Shown piece by piece: positions 8,745-17,697 of a DNA stretch of 64,000 nucleotides. Location: contig NZ_CABDUX010000002.1 in assembly GCF_901411515.1 (NCBI RefSeq), positions 1,488,001 to 1,552,000 on the forward strand, in the 5' to 3' direction. Position 1 is the stretch's first letter. Every line of letters starts with the position of its first letter. Under the pieces are notes generated by a model, which was given only the letters and a program-made list of their open reading frames with translations, was not told the DNA's origin and did not search any database. Origin of the DNA: Raoultibacter phocaeensis (lineage in GTDB: Bacteria; Actinomycetota; Coriobacteriia; Coriobacteriales; Eggerthellaceae). Both the position numbers and the translations under genes were made by a program.

Positions 8745-9509
8745 ATGAACAACCCGAAACGCATAGCGAAGACACCCCGTATCGGCGCCGCAGGCTCTTT
8801 CCTCGTGCAAGCAGCGTGCGAGACGCTCTGGCCGACGCGCTGCGCGGTATGCGACGAGCAGGGCGCCGTACTGTGCGAGCGCTGCGCACGATCGCTTCCC
8901 TACATCGATTTCTGGCGTGCCTGCCCGAAGTGCGGAGCACCGTTCGGCTCAGTGCAATGCACCGAATGCAACCCCGTCATGCTCCGCACGATCGGACGCA
9001 CCGCCTTGCCGTACCGCTCATGCGCAAGCGCCGTTGCATTCGGGCCTGCAACCGCCCGCATCGTGAGCGCGTTCAAGGATCGCGGCGAGCAACGGCTCGC
9101 CCTGCGCATGGGAAGGGCGATGGCGCTAACGGTCGCACCCGAATGGATCGACGGGAACGAAGGTGCTGTAGCCGTTACCTTCGTTCCCGCCACTGCCGCA
9201 GCGCGCAGACGGCGAGGGTTCGACCACGCCGAGCTTCTTGCCCGTGCCACCGCCGAAGAGCTCGGTATCGCAACCCTTCCTTTGCTCGCTCGGCCCAAGA
9301 GCGTCGATCAGCGCACGCTCGGACGGAGGCAGCGCGCACGCAATATAAGGGGCCGCTTCTTGCCGCTCCCGAATGCAGTCCCCCAAAAATTCGTGTTGCT
9401 CGTCGACGATGTGTGCACGACGGGATCGACGCTCGCCGAAGCGGCCGATGCTCTGTGCGCTCTCGGATGCGAAAGTATACGGTGTCTCACGTTCGCCCGC
9501 GTCTGGTAA
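8745..9509 (+). CDS. comF: ComF-family phosphoribosyltransferase-like protein
   Basis: 254 residues, normal for ComF/ComFC. Two N-terminal zinc-ribbon cysteine pairs are visible, C33xxC36...C44xxC47 and then CPKCG...CTEC. The C-terminal half is a type I phosphoribosyltransferase fold with the PRPP-binding loop VLLVDDVCTTGSTL. In competent bacteria ComFC is needed for handling incoming single-stranded DNA; in many anaerobes the gene stands alone and its substrate is unknown. Here no other competence gene is adjacent. The gene is divergent from the structured RNA at 8283-8538. Confidence 0.9.
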   Translation: MNNPKRIAKTPRIGAAGSFLVQAACETLWPTRCAVCDEQGAVLCERCARSLPYIDFWRACPKCGAPFGSVQCTECNPVMLRTIGRTALPYRSCASAVAFGPATARIVSAFKDRGEQRLALRMGRAMALTVAPEWIDGNEGAVAVTFVPATAAARRRRGFDHAELLARATAEELGIATLPLLARPKSVDQRTLGRRQRARNIRGRFLPLPNAVPQKFVLLVDDVCTTGSTLAEAADALCALGCESIRCLTFARVW

Positions 9510-9564
9510 ACGCAAAGCGGCGGCCCGACCGCCGCATGACATTGCATGAACCGAGTCGGAAAGC

Positions 9565-10890
9565 CTACACGATGCGCTCGCCCTTCTTCTGGTTGTGGGC
9601 ATCGGAGAGCTCGGCGACGTCCACCGAGATGCTGTGGCGGATCGGCTTCCACTGGCATTTCTTCACGAGCGCAACGAGCGCGATCGGAATGTAGGTGAGC
9701 ATGAAGATCGGGAAGGTGAACATGTAGCGCACCTTCTTCGCCGGCGTCGAATGGATGGAGTCCCACTCGACGAACGTGGTGAGCACGCCGAACATGAACA
9801 TGAACACAAGGTAGTTGAACAGGCAGAAGAATATCGAGGAAACCGACGAGGCGATGGCGACGCCCGTCGACATGAAGCCCGCGGCCGTGAGCACGAGGAT
9901 GATGGCGTTGAAGGTAACCGCCACGATGGTGAGCAGCATGCCCGGCGCGATGGTCATGAGCATGTCGTAGCAGGCGAACCGCTTGCCCTTGGGGTTGGTG
10001 ACGGCGCCTTTCGCAAGCCGCGCACCGTAATGGGCGAACACCTGGTAAAAACCCTTCGCCCAACGAAAGCGCTGGTTCCACGAATCGCGAAACGTTATCG
10101 GCTGCTCATCGTAGAGCACCGCCGTCGGCGTGTAGCTGATGCGAATACCGTCCAAGATGCTTTGCGCTGAGAACTCGATATCCTCGGTGAGCAGGTGCCA
10201 CTTCCAACCGCCGTGCTTTTCGATGATGTCCGCTGAAATATAGAAGCCCGTACCCGAAATGGCGCAGCTCGTGTTGAGCGTGAGGCGCGCCTGCGAAAGG
10301 AACTTGGCCTCGCGCAGAAACCACACCGCATAACCCGCCGAGATCCAGTTGGAATCGTAGTTCTTGGAATTGCGGTAGCTCGTCGAAACCTTCGCGCCCG
10401 AATCGAATGTCGCGTTCATCTCGCGGAAGTAGTTCACATCGAGCACGTTGTCGGCGTCGAAGACGAAAAACGCCTCGTAGCCGCGGTCGGCGTACCGCTC
10501 ACGCAAACACGTGAACCCGTAATCGAGCGCATAGCCCTTACCCACCTCTTTGGTGTTGAAGCGCTTGAACACGGTAGCGCCCGCTTCCCGTGCGACCTCG
10601 GCCGTATCGTCGTCGCAGTTGTCGGCGATGACGAACACGTCGATAAGCTCTTGCGGGTAGTTCTGGACCTTTATGCTGTGGATGAGATCGCCGATGACTG
10701 CACTCTCGTTGCGAGCCGAGATCATAACGGCGAACTTATGATTCTTGGTTGCAACGCGCTTCGGCGGCTTGCGCGTCAGCACGACGAATACGTAGTAGAG
10801 CTGATAGGTGTAGCAGATGCTGAACGTGATGAATACGCAGAAATTGAATACGTCGATAAACGATATCTGCGAAAAAAACTGATCGAACAC
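9565..10890 (-). CDS. Membrane-bound processive glycosyltransferase, family 2
   Basis: 441 residues. One N-terminal membrane helix (about 10-35), then a GT-A domain with NESAVIGDLI, the DAD-type metal site in FDADN, the acceptor/base motif LLTEDIEF and the processivity motif QRFRW, as in hyaluronan, chitin and poly-GlcNAc synthases; three or more C-terminal membrane helices follow (around 320-410). These features point to polymerisation and export of a surface polysaccharide using a nucleotide sugar. Starts with GTG, AGGAG ten bases upstream. No companion export or modification genes are adjacent, so the polymer cannot be named. Confidence 0.87.
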   Translation of the reverse strand: MFDQFFSQISFIDVFNFCVFITFSICYTYQLYYVFVVLTRKPPKRVATKNHKFAVMISARNESAVIGDLIHSIKVQNYPQELIDVFVIADNCDDDTAEVAREAGATVFKRFNTKEVGKGYALDYGFTCLRERYADRGYEAFFVFDADNVLDVNYFREMNATFDSGAKVSTSYRNSKNYDSNWISAGYAVWFLREAKFLSQARLTLNTSCAISGTGFYISADIIEKHGGWKWHLLTEDIEFSAQSILDGIRISYTPTAVLYDEQPITFRDSWNQRFRWAKGFYQVFAHYGARLAKGAVTNPKGKRFACYDMLMTIAPGMLLTIVAVTFNAIILVLTAAGFMSTGVAIASSVSSIFFCLFNYLVFMFMFGVLTTFVEWDSIHSTPAKKVRYMFTFPIFMLTYIPIALVALVKKCQWKPIRHSISVDVAELSDAHNQKKGERIV

Positions 10891-11018
10891 TTCTCTCTAG
10901 CTCCTTTTACGGGCCGTCCTACCGTTTTTAGACGACCGTTTGCGCTTAGCCGTGCGTCAGCGCGGAAAGGCGCTTCGCATCTTTCCGTCACCGCGCATAT
11001 GTTCACTAAGCTGGAGTG

Positions 11019-11024
11019 ATTATA
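11019..11024 (-). promoter_or_regulatory. Putative -10 of the glycosyltransferase gene
   Basis: A perfect minus-strand TATAAT, preceded by TGGC, lies about 130 bases upstream of the glycosyltransferase start; the -35 is poor. The remaining sequence between 10891 and 11167 shows no gene and no other recognisable element. Confidence 0.45.
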
Positions 11025-11167
11025 GCCACTTCAGGGGCTTGCGTCTTCGATGTTGAGCCGTTCGTTACCTTTTCTTCCGAAATGCCACGATGAAATGCCC
11101 TGTATGCACAAACGTTCTGCATATGAACTCCACAACCGAGGCACCGCGAATATCGGGATCGAAACAG

Positions 11168-11194
11168 AAAGGCCGGACGATCGATCGCCCGGCC
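11168..11194 (-). terminator. Terminator of tRNA-Thr
   Basis: A GGCCGG...CCGGCC hairpin (11171-11194; stem up to 10 bp with a TCGA loop) starts 10 bases after the tRNA 3' end and is followed on the minus strand by TTTCTGTTT. Confidence 0.8.
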
Positions 11195-11204
11195 CCGTGT
11201 TTTC

Positions 11205-11279
11205 TGGAGCCAGTGACAGGATTCGAACCTGCAACCCGCAGTTTACAAAACTGCTGCGCTACCGTTGCGCCACACTGGC
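11205..11279 (-). tRNA. tRNA-Thr (anticodon TGT)
   Basis: On the minus strand the 7-bp acceptor stem GCCAGTG/CACTGGC, D-stem GCGC, anticodon stem GCAGT/ACTGC with loop TTTGTAA (anticodon TGT, reads ACA), T-arm with TTCGAAT, and an encoded 3' CCA after discriminator T are all present. Length is 75 bases. It lies 69 bases downstream of ahcY on the same strand and may be co-transcribed. Confidence 0.96.
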
Positions 11280-11348
11280 ATGCGCTTTCGCGCGAATGCG
11301 TATTGTACGACAAACCTTCCGAAAGGAAAAGCGGCGATATCAAGCTTC

Positions 11349-12614
11349 CTAGACGGTGCCCATCTCCCACGAGTTCATGTACGCGACCTGCTCGGGGGTA
11401 AGCTCGTCGATCTCGACGCCGAGGGTTGCAAGCTTCACCCTCGCGATCTCGTTGTCGATGTCGACGGGCACATCGTAGCAGTCGGGCTCCATGTCCTTGG
11501 CATGAGCGAGCATGTATTCGGCACAGAGGGCCTGGTTCGCGAAGCTCATGTCCATGACCGACGCCGGATGCCCCTCGGCCCCCGAGAGGTTCACGAGGCG
11601 GCCTTCGGCCAAAAGGACGATCGTGCGACCATCGGCGAGCGTGTATTCGTCGACCATCGGCTTGAGTTCCTGCTTTTTCGAGGCGTGCTCTTCGAGCCAA
11701 GGAATGTTGATCTCGGAATTGAAGTGGCCCGAGTTCGCGATGATCGCGCCGTCTTTCATGTTCTCGTAGCACGGCTCGTCGATGACGTTGAGGTTGCCCG
11801 TCACGGTCACCCAGATATCGGCGATTTTCGCGGCCTCGGCGCGCGGCATGACCCTGAAGCCGTCCATGTGGGCTTCGAGCGCAGCCGTGGGATCGATCTC
11901 GCATACGACGACGTTGCAGCCCATGCCTTTCGCGCGCATGGCGAGACCCTTGCCGCACCAACCGTACCCGGACACCACGAACGTGCGACCTGCAAGCAGG
12001 CGGTTCGTCAAGCGCACGATGCCGTCGAGCGTGGATTGGCCCGTACCGTAGCGGTTGTCGAAGAAGTGCTTGGTCTTGGCCTCGTTCACCGCGATGATGG
12101 GGTACTTGAGCGCACCCTGCTTCGCCATCGCCTCGAGACGGATGACGCCCGTGGTCGTTTCCTCCGTACCGCCGACGATGCTTTCGAGCGCATCGGAGCG
12201 GCTTTCGTGGATGCGTCCGACCACATCGGCACCATCATCCATCGTGATCTGGGGTTTGGCATCGATTATGGCGTCAACGTGGCTGTAGTACGTCTCGGTG
12301 TCCTCGCCTTTGATGGCGAACACCGGCACGTCGAAATGCTTCACGAGGGCGGCGGCGGTGTCGTCCTGCGTCGAAAGCGGGTTCGACGCGCACAAATACA
12401 CGTCGGCACCGCCCGCGACGAGCGTGCGTACAAGGTTTGCGGTTTCGGTGGTCACATGCAGGCAGGCGCCGATGCGTACGCCTTCGAGCGGGCGCTCGCG
12501 TTCGAAGCGCTCGCGGATGCTTGCGAGCACGGGCATGTCGCGGTCGGCCCAAAGTATCCTCTCAAGTCCCGCGTCCGCCAATGCAATGTCTTTGATGTCG
12601 TAGTTCTCGGGCAT
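11349..12614 (-). CDS. ahcY: Adenosylhomocysteinase
   Basis: 421 residues from the ATG at 12614, chosen because GGAGG lies just upstream; an upstream in-frame Met would add 19 residues without a binding site. Cytosolic NAD-dependent enzyme that splits S-adenosylhomocysteine into homocysteine and adenosine, keeping SAM methyltransferases active. Visible features are the substrate region [11 protein letters not shown], the catalytic block [17 protein letters not shown], the NAD-binding loop GYGWCGKG and SGHFNSEI. The length fits the shorter bacterial/archaeal class without the inserted segment of many proteobacterial enzymes. Preceded by a leader with strong hairpins and followed by tRNA-Thr. 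Confidence 0.95.
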   Translation of the reverse strand: MPENYDIKDIALADAGLERILWADRDMPVLASIRERFERERPLEGVRIGACLHVTTETANLVRTLVAGGADVYLCASNPLSTQDDTAAALVKHFDVPVFAIKGEDTETYYSHVDAIIDAKPQITMDDGADVVGRIHESRSDALESIVGGTEETTTGVIRLEAMAKQGALKYPIIAVNEAKTKHFFDNRYGTGQSTLDGIVRLTNRLLAGRTFVVSGYGWCGKGLAMRAKGMGCNVVVCEIDPTAALEAHMDGFRVMPRAEAAKIADIWVTVTGNLNVIDEPCYENMKDGAIIANSGHFNSEINIPWLEEHASKKQELKPMVDEYTLADGRTIVLLAEGRLVNLSGAEGHPASVMDMSFANQALCAEYMLAHAKDMEPDCYDVPVDIDNEIARVKLATLGVEIDELTPEQVAYMNSWEMGTV

Positions 12615-12723
12615 GGTGCCTCCGTGTCGGTAACGTTTGATTTCACTGCCGCTAGCGTAGCACACGGGCAAAGCCGAAGCCTTCGATCGCGCACCGTTTC
12701 ATAAAACTGACGGATGGCCTTAC

Positions 12724-12836
12724 GTGCTGTCGCTCTTTGCCGAAGAGCGACAGCACCGCGCCCGCGGGTGCGATGTCAGCCCGGCCCACAGCGGCGAGCG
12801 CTTCGCGCAAACGTGTCCGTGCCGCGCGAAACGCTC
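12724..12836 (-). other. Hairpin-rich region between ahcY and a divergent membrane gene
   Basis: The 317-base gap 12615-12931 has no gene. It contains a perfect 14-bp inverted repeat (12724-12737 / 12743-12756, 5-base loop) and a 13-bp repeat (12796-12808 / 12824-12836) whose only imperfect pair is G-U on the minus strand and C-A on the plus strand, so a minus-strand ahcY leader RNA is the better reading. No T-tract follows the first stem in either direction. The consensus of the SAH riboswitch is not seen. Confidence 0.45.
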
Positions 12837-12931
12837 GTGCGACTCGAAGAGCCGTTGCCACCGAGCAGGCCGTCGACTAAAATCGGCATCGGGGGTTATC
12901 GTCCCTAACCGAATACGCTGAACGGAGCCCC

Positions 12932-13525
12932 ATGAAACCGAAACATCCCTTGCGCTGGATCATCCCCATCGCCTATGTCGTCTCACTCGACGGTTGCGTC
13001 GCCCTTTTTCTCGTTGGAGCCTTCTTCGAACTTGAGGAATCGAATGCGTTCGAGACGGCGGTCGTGGCCTTGATGGGTATCGGGGGCATTCTGCTTATCG
13101 CGAGCATCGTCGAATGTATCGTTTTGCATGCCGTGAATGCTCCGTACCGCCAAACGTTTTCACGGCGCATCATGCTGCTCACGAAAGTCGGCCTCGTCCC
13201 GTTTTTCTGTCTGTACGGATTCGCTCTGGCCATTCTGATAGTCGGTTCTACCGATCCCCTGCTTGCAACAACCAGCCGACTCAGTATTTTCGCGGCAGTC
13301 CTGATCGGGTGGACGGCCATGATGGGCGGCTCGGCGTGGGCGATCGCATATGCGTTCAGCCTGTACCGCGAGAAGCTCATGTGCGCAGGCGAATTCGTCG
13401 TCCACACCCTTTTGCAGCTGATCTTCTTCGCTGACTTCTTCGACGCACTCGTGCTGTTCGCGGTCGGACGTGCCCGAGAAGCGCTGTCGAAACGGATATC
13501 TTTCGCTCAGCCGGTTCGCCCCTAA
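12932..13525 (+). CDS. Small integral membrane protein of unknown function
   Basis: 197 residues with about five hydrophobic segments (near 10-32, 42-66, 85-108, 118-142, 155-178) joined by short charged loops; no signal peptide or known catalytic motif. CGGAG precedes the ATG. It is convergent with the lipoprotein gene at 13522-14244 and the two stop codons overlap by four bases. Not recognised; the arrangement alone does not suggest a job. Confidence 0.7.
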   Translation: MKPKHPLRWIIPIAYVVSLDGCVALFLVGAFFELEESNAFETAVVALMGIGGILLIASIVECIVLHAVNAPYRQTFSRRIMLLTKVGLVPFFCLYGFALAILIVGSTDPLLATTSRLSIFAAVLIGWTAMMGGSAWAIAYAFSLYREKLMCAGEFVVHTLLQLIFFADFFDALVLFAVGRAREALSKRISFAQPVRP

Positions 13526-14244
13526 ATCCAGGGCTGGGCCGTTACCTCGAACGTCGCATAGGCGGGAATTCCGTATCCGAACACGTCGAACGACGTCGTA
13601 GAACCGGCAGTGAGGTTTCTCGCGAACCCGGTGTAGCCGGCAACGATAGCTCCCGCTTCGTCGCGCAAAAGCACGCTCACCGCAACGCTGTCATAATCGG
13701 CCGACTCGTGCAGGTTCGCGATCTCGCCGACGAAATTCACGGTGCCGAATCCGCTGTCCTGAGCAGTCGTCCCGCTGATTTCAAACGCCGTAGCATCGGA
13801 TGGGGAATCGATCCAGTTCCTCTCCGAAACGCTCACGTTGAACTCGACGGTTTCGGGAGCGGTCCCGGTCCCCGCCTGCCCGCCCCATGAGGCTGTCTGG
13901 CCCGGGTGAAGCTCCATGAGCACCTGTTCGTCAGACGACACGACGTTGCCGTCGGCGTCCTTGCCGGTGATCGTGACGGCCGGGAACTGTGCGCTTTGCT
14001 TTCCCCTGTTCTCCAAAACGATGCCGTAATGGATATAGCCTTGATCATCTGCCGACCAGCCCGATTCGACGATGACCACTTCGTTGTGCTGCACGGCTTC
14101 CGCCGCCTCTCCCGCAGAAGGACGATCGGCCTCTGAAGCGTTCGGTTCGGAGGCCGCCTCGCCTTCGGAAGAGCAAGCGGCGAGCGTCAACGCCAACACG
14201 GCTCCGCAGCCGATCAGGGCAATCCTGGTAACAATACTGAGCAT
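13522..14244 (-). CDS. Lipoprotein with FxLYD-like beta-sandwich domain
   Basis: 240 residues from the ATG at 14244, which has GGAG six bases upstream; the longer frame to 14337 lacks a site. A signal peptide ends in LAAC (lipobox), followed by a Glu/Ala/Ser-rich linker and a domain typical of FxLYD-like extracytoplasmic proteins (GYIHYGIVLENRGKQSAQFP, DADGNVVSSDEQVL, LHPGQTASWGG). Such domains have no known catalytic role and are common in Coriobacteriia and Firmicutes surface lipoproteins. Monocistronic, convergent with the preceding membrane protein. Confidence 0.75.
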   Translation of the reverse strand: MLSIVTRIALIGCGAVLALTLAACSSEGEAASEPNASEADRPSAGEAAEAVQHNEVVIVESGWSADDQGYIHYGIVLENRGKQSAQFPAVTITGKDADGNVVSSDEQVLMELHPGQTASWGGQAGTGTAPETVEFNVSVSERNWIDSPSDATAFEISGTTAQDSGFGTVNFVGEIANLHESADYDSVAVSVLLRDEAGAIVAGYTGFARNLTAGSTTSFDVFGYGIPAYATFEVTAQPWI

Positions 14245-14651
14245 AGTGCACTCCTTCGCAATACAGTCGCCGATGCGGCGGCGACACGGTAAACTGATGC
14301 CGCCCGAACGGTTGCCGAAAAACAATCGGGTCGACAAAGCGTTTCAAGCGAAGGCACAGGATATACGAGAGCGATGCGCGTTGCCGCGTTGCGCGGTCGC
14401 CCAGCAGCGTCGAACGGCAGCACAGTACTCCGAGAACAAAAGGATTCCACGATCGCGGTTTTCCGTACGTCCTGCGAAGTACGCTTTGGAACCGACCGAT
14501 TGCGAATCGGCCCGATTCGGCTTTCGCTGGAAAAGCGCAGCCCCTTATGGTACTGTTTTCCTGTTTTATCCAAAACTGTACTACCAGACGGACTGACGAG
14601 AGAGCGGAAGCATATCCGCGAAACCAACCCCGGCCACCGACAGGAGCAAGC
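14245..14651 (+). other. Divergent intergenic region, no gene found
   Basis: 407 bases between divergent genes. It contains a short dyad CCGATT-GCG-AATCGG (14496-14510) followed by a partial repeat CCCGATTCGG, a possible operator. No convincing -35/-10 pair, RNA or ORF is seen. Confidence 0.3.
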
Positions 14652-15902
14652 ATGCAGGACTCCGACGTGCACGCGTCAGGCAGCGATATCCCCCCAAACG
14701 AACACGACCCGAAACCCGATCAGGCACCCGTCGATCCCGACGCTCCGCTCGACAACAAGAAAATCCCCCTGCCGCTCAAGATATTCGGCATCCTCTGCAT
14801 CCTCGGCGGCGTGGCGACCACCCCCATGATCGCGTTCGTAAGCCTCGTGATGGTGGAGGCGTTTCGCGAAGGGCTCTTCGCCGACGATTCCATCATTTCG
14901 AACGTCCTGTTCGTAGCGCAGATCGTTCTACTCGCGGCGCTCGCCATCATGTTCATTGTGCTCGGCATACGCCTTCTGCGCAACAAACGGCGCGGCGCGC
15001 GGCAGACCGCTGAAGTGCTCATCGTCGCCACCATCCTCATCATCCTCTGCGACATGATGCTCTTCGGCTTGAACGAAGACGATATCTTCTACGCGGTTAT
15101 CCTGGTGATCCTGATCGCGCTTTCTAGCTACATCGACCCCTCGCTCGCCGAAGAACGCGAGCTGCAGCGCAAGCTGCGCCTCATGGAGGATCGCTCGATC
15201 GCCGAACTCGGCGACGAAGCGGGGCGCGACCTTTCGGGCAAGGGCTTCATCACGCTCAACTTTTTCAACATATTCTGGATATTCGTCGTCTGTTGCGTAA
15301 TCGGCCTTATCCTCGAAACGATCTACCACTTCGTTCTTTTCGGCGGCTACGAAGACCGGGCAGGGCTTCTGTTCGGCCCGTTCTCCCCCATCTACGGATT
15401 CGGCGCCGTCCTCATGACCGTCGCGCTCAACCGGTTCCACGACAAGCCCATCATCGTGATCTTTCTCGTAAGCGCGGTCATCGGCGGTGCGTTCGAGTAC
15501 CTCACAAGCTGGTTCATGCAGTTCGCCTTCGGCATTGTGGCATGGGATTACACGGGCACCTGGCTTTCCATCGACGGGCGCACAAACGGCATGTTCATGA
15601 TCATGTGGGGCATACTCGGCGTCGCCTGGATCAAGCTTCTGCTTCCCCAGATGCTCAAACTCGTGAACCTCATCCCATGGAACTGGCGCTACGCCGTCAC
15701 GACCATAGCCGCCACCCTCATGATCCTCGACGGCGTCATGACGCTCATGTCGCTCGATTGCTGGTACGAGCGGGAGTCGGGCCGCACACCCGATACGCCC
15801 GTCGAGCAGTTCTTCGCCGACCATTTCGGCAACGACTACATGGAGCACCGATTCCAGAGCATGTCGATCGATCCGAGCAACGCCACGCGTACCGATCGGT
15901 AA
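14652..15902 (+). CDS. CmpB-type putative ABC transporter permease-like membrane protein
   Basis: 416 residues from the ATG at 14652 (AGGAG upstream; the longer frame to 14547 has none). A Pro/Asp-rich cytosolic start (1-40) is followed by three N-terminal membrane helices (about 45-70, 85-110, 120-140) and a C-terminal block of about five more helices with the hallmark LFGPFSPIYGFGAVLMT and GAFEYLTSWFMQ..FGIVAWDY, the signature of the CmpB family (annotated as putative type IV ABC transporter). Real transport activity is unproven for the family. No ATPase is next to it. A terminator follows. Confidence 0.8.
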   Translation: MQDSDVHASGSDIPPNEHDPKPDQAPVDPDAPLDNKKIPLPLKIFGILCILGGVATTPMIAFVSLVMVEAFREGLFADDSIISNVLFVAQIVLLAALAIMFIVLGIRLLRNKRRGARQTAEVLIVATILIILCDMMLFGLNEDDIFYAVILVILIALSSYIDPSLAEERELQRKLRLMEDRSIAELGDEAGRDLSGKGFITLNFFNIFWIFVVCCVIGLILETIYHFVLFGGYEDRAGLLFGPFSPIYGFGAVLMTVALNRFHDKPIIVIFLVSAVIGGAFEYLTSWFMQFAFGIVAWDYTGTWLSIDGRTNGMFMIMWGILGVAWIKLLLPQMLKLVNLIPWNWRYAVTTIAATLMILDGVMTLMSLDCWYERESGRTPDTPVEQFFADHFGNDYMEHRFQSMSIDPSNATRTDR

Positions 15903-15935
15903 AGAGCCCTCGTCGCGAACAACGAAGCGGGAAGC

Positions 15936-15966
15936 GAAAACGGCGGCCACCTCGGCTGCCGTTTTC
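15936..15966 (+). terminator. Rho-independent terminator between convergent genes
   Basis: GAAAACGGC (15936-15944) pairs with GCCGTTTTC (15958-15966), followed on the plus strand by TT. Its A/T arms make it usable for both the CmpB-like gene and the XRE gene. Confidence 0.75.
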
Positions 15967-16054
15967 TTACATGGCGCATGATTGGGCACTTGTGCAGGCA
16001 AACCCCTCTCGCGAGCGTTCGATTCGGCGGTGCTTGATTGCGGGAAGCCTCGAA

Positions 16055-16264
16055 TCAATCGAAGTAGAACAGCTCTTCGAATTTCTTGTCGAGGGCGATG
16101 CAGATGATGAGTGCGAGCTTTGCCGTAGGATTGAACTGCCCCGTCTCGATCGACGAGATGGTCTGACGCGATACGCCGATGAGCCGCGCAAACTCGAGTT
16201 GCGAGTATCCCGCATCCTTACGTGCCGCAGGAAGGTTGTTCTTGAGGATGAGCTTCCCGTCCAT
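16055..16264 (-). CDS. XRE-family HTH transcriptional regulator
   Basis: 69 residues, almost entirely the DNA-binding domain: ARKDAGYSQLEFARLIGVSRQTISSIETG is the Cro/CI-type helix-turn-helix (about 14-42). Short regulators of this kind act as dimers. The ATG overlaps the stop of the preceding membrane gene in TGATG, so translation is coupled. Two near-identical palindromes at the promoter of the pair are the likely binding sites, implying autorepression. Confidence 0.88.
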   Translation of the reverse strand: MDGKLILKNNLPAARKDAGYSQLEFARLIGVSRQTISSIETGQFNPTAKLALIICIALDKKFEELFYFD

Positions 16265-16593
16265 CAGATATCGATCCCGTTCAGACGAAGGATGTACGTA
16301 CCTAAAAAGAGCAGTCCGCCCAAAGCGAAGATGATACCACCCGCAAGATGCGCCCTATCGCGTGAAAATCGAAAGCGGGTGAAGAACGTCACCGATGCGC
16401 CGAAAAACGCCAAACCCATGATGTCGTTCGCCGATTGACCGAGCACGATCGATTTGACCTGAGCGTATATCACCATGAGCGCGAACGATACCCACATGCC
16501 AACCGATGCCGCACGGATTTCGTCCCTCTTCTCGCGTTCATCGACAATGCCGTATTCCTCACGGCTCTTTTCGAGTATCTCATCCTTGTTCAT
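16264..16593 (-). CDS. Small membrane protein paired with XRE regulator (DUF6442-like)
   Basis: 109 residues from the ATG at 16593 with GGAGG five bases upstream; the longer frame adds 17 residues without support. A charged N-terminal segment (DEILEKSREEYGIVDEREKRDEIR) is followed by about three membrane helices (near 30-48, 55-72, 80-103). This layout matches small membrane proteins usually encoded with an XRE regulator; I believe the family is DUF6442, function unknown. First gene of a two-gene operon with its own operator-bearing promoter. Confidence 0.75.
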   Translation of the reverse strand: MNKDEILEKSREEYGIVDEREKRDEIRAASVGMWVSFALMVIYAQVKSIVLGQSANDIMGLAFFGASVTFFTRFRFSRDRAHLAGGIIFALGGLLFLGTYILRLNGIDI

Positions 16594-16683
16594 GGATGCC
16601 TCCTTGACGGGAAACGTTGGAACCAATCGACCTCGCATGCGCAACTACATGCAGCGCATGCTTGCCGCTTTCGCCCATAATGC

Positions 16684-16733
16684 CAAGTTTTCTTGACATT
16701 TCGAGTATACGCTGTGCCAAGTTTACTTGTCAA
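16684..16733 (-). promoter_or_regulatory. Promoter with two operator palindromes for the XRE operon
   Basis: Minus-strand TTGACA (16728-16733) and TATACT (16704-16709) are 18 bases apart. Palindrome CAAGTAAACTTG (16718-16729) overlaps the -35, and CAAGAAAACTTG (16684-16695) lies just after the expected start. The two share CAAG(T/A)AAACTTGGCA, 34 bases apart. Both sites would block RNA polymerase. The -35 and first operator overlap the stop codon of the upstream transporter gene. Confidence 0.8.
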
Positions 16734-17610
16734 TACCAGGTAGACGATCAGGAGGATTCTTCCTGCTCGCCAGCTCACCGAACGCTGCGCCGCCGAGAAC
16801 GAGCGCCGCACCGAGGATCTGCACGACAAGCAGTTGTTCGCCGAGAAACACCGCGGAGAACGCGAGTGCCGAGAGGGGCTCAAGGTAGCCCAGAATCGAA
16901 ACGGACTGAGCCGGAAGGCGCTTGATCGCCGAGAAGTACCAAAAGCACCCAAGCCCCGTGTTGACGACCCCGAGGAAGAGCAAAGGCGCGATGCTCGATG
17001 CAGAAACGAGGAGCTCGCCTGTATGATTGGCAACCGTGAATGCGCCCACCGTCACACACGCGAACACGAGCTGCCACATCGCGTTCTCTATCCCCTCCAC
17101 ACCGACGGCCTTCTTGTTGGCGATCACCATGACGGCATACAGGACGGCGGAGAGTATCCCGCACGCAAACCCCCACGATGCTTCACCCGAAAGCGGCGTC
17201 AACCCGTTCACGCACACCATGCCGATAAGCACGGCCCCGAAACCCACCGCCATAACAGCCGTCACCCGCTCTTTGAAAACAAGCGGCGCAAGCGCCATGA
17301 CGATGATGGGACCGCAGTAGTAAAGGAGCGTAGATACGCTCACGCCGATCAAGCGGTACGCTTCGAAGAGCAGCATCCAGCTCGCACCCATGGCAGCGCC
17401 CGAAAGAACCACGAACCACGCTCGACGTCCCAGGCTGAAGAGCGTCGGCCTTTTCCTGCGGGCGGCGAAGACGGCTACAAGGAACAAGCCGCCGATCACC
17501 GTGCGCGCGAACACGATCTCGTAGCTCGGCAGCGCGATCATGCTCGCGACGATGCCGTTAGTGCCGAACAGGACAAGAGCAGCTATATACAGGATGTACG
17601 CGCGCTTCAT
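16723..17610 (-). CDS. EamA/DMT-superfamily transporter
   Basis: 295 residues from the ATG at 17610 (GGAAGGA upstream; the frame extends to 17679 without a site). Ten hydrophobic helices arranged as two EamA repeats: the first starts at AALVLFGTNGIVAS, the second at WGFACGILSAVLYAVMVIANKKA, and the typical ends LLYYCGPIIVMALAPLVFKE and GYLEPLSALAFSAVFLGEQL are present. The family exports or exchanges small metabolites such as amino acids or drugs; the substrate cannot be told. Its last codons double as the promoter of the XRE operon. Confidence 0.88.
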   Translation of the reverse strand: MKRAYILYIAALVLFGTNGIVASMIALPSYEIVFARTVIGGLFLVAVFAARRKRPTLFSLGRRAWFVVLSGAAMGASWMLLFEAYRLIGVSVSTLLYYCGPIIVMALAPLVFKERVTAVMAVGFGAVLIGMVCVNGLTPLSGEASWGFACGILSAVLYAVMVIANKKAVGVEGIENAMWQLVFACVTVGAFTVANHTGELLVSASSIAPLLFLGVVNTGLGCFWYFSAIKRLPAQSVSILGYLEPLSALAFSAVFLGEQLLVVQILGAALVLGGAAFGELASRKNPPDRLPGIDK

Positions 17611-17697
17611 CGAATCCTTCCAAACATCCAGGTATCCCGATGCGATACCGAGCAGTCCATGATACCCGATGAAGCACACCGCGCCAACGACAACAGG

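Noticed and set aside
11265-12704. Plus-strand open frame of 479 codons
   Set aside because: Exact antisense of ahcY; His/Asp/Val-rich composition is typical of shadow frames.
12615-12931. SAH or SAM riboswitch before ahcY
   Set aside because: The conserved core sequences of these classes are not visible in the leader.
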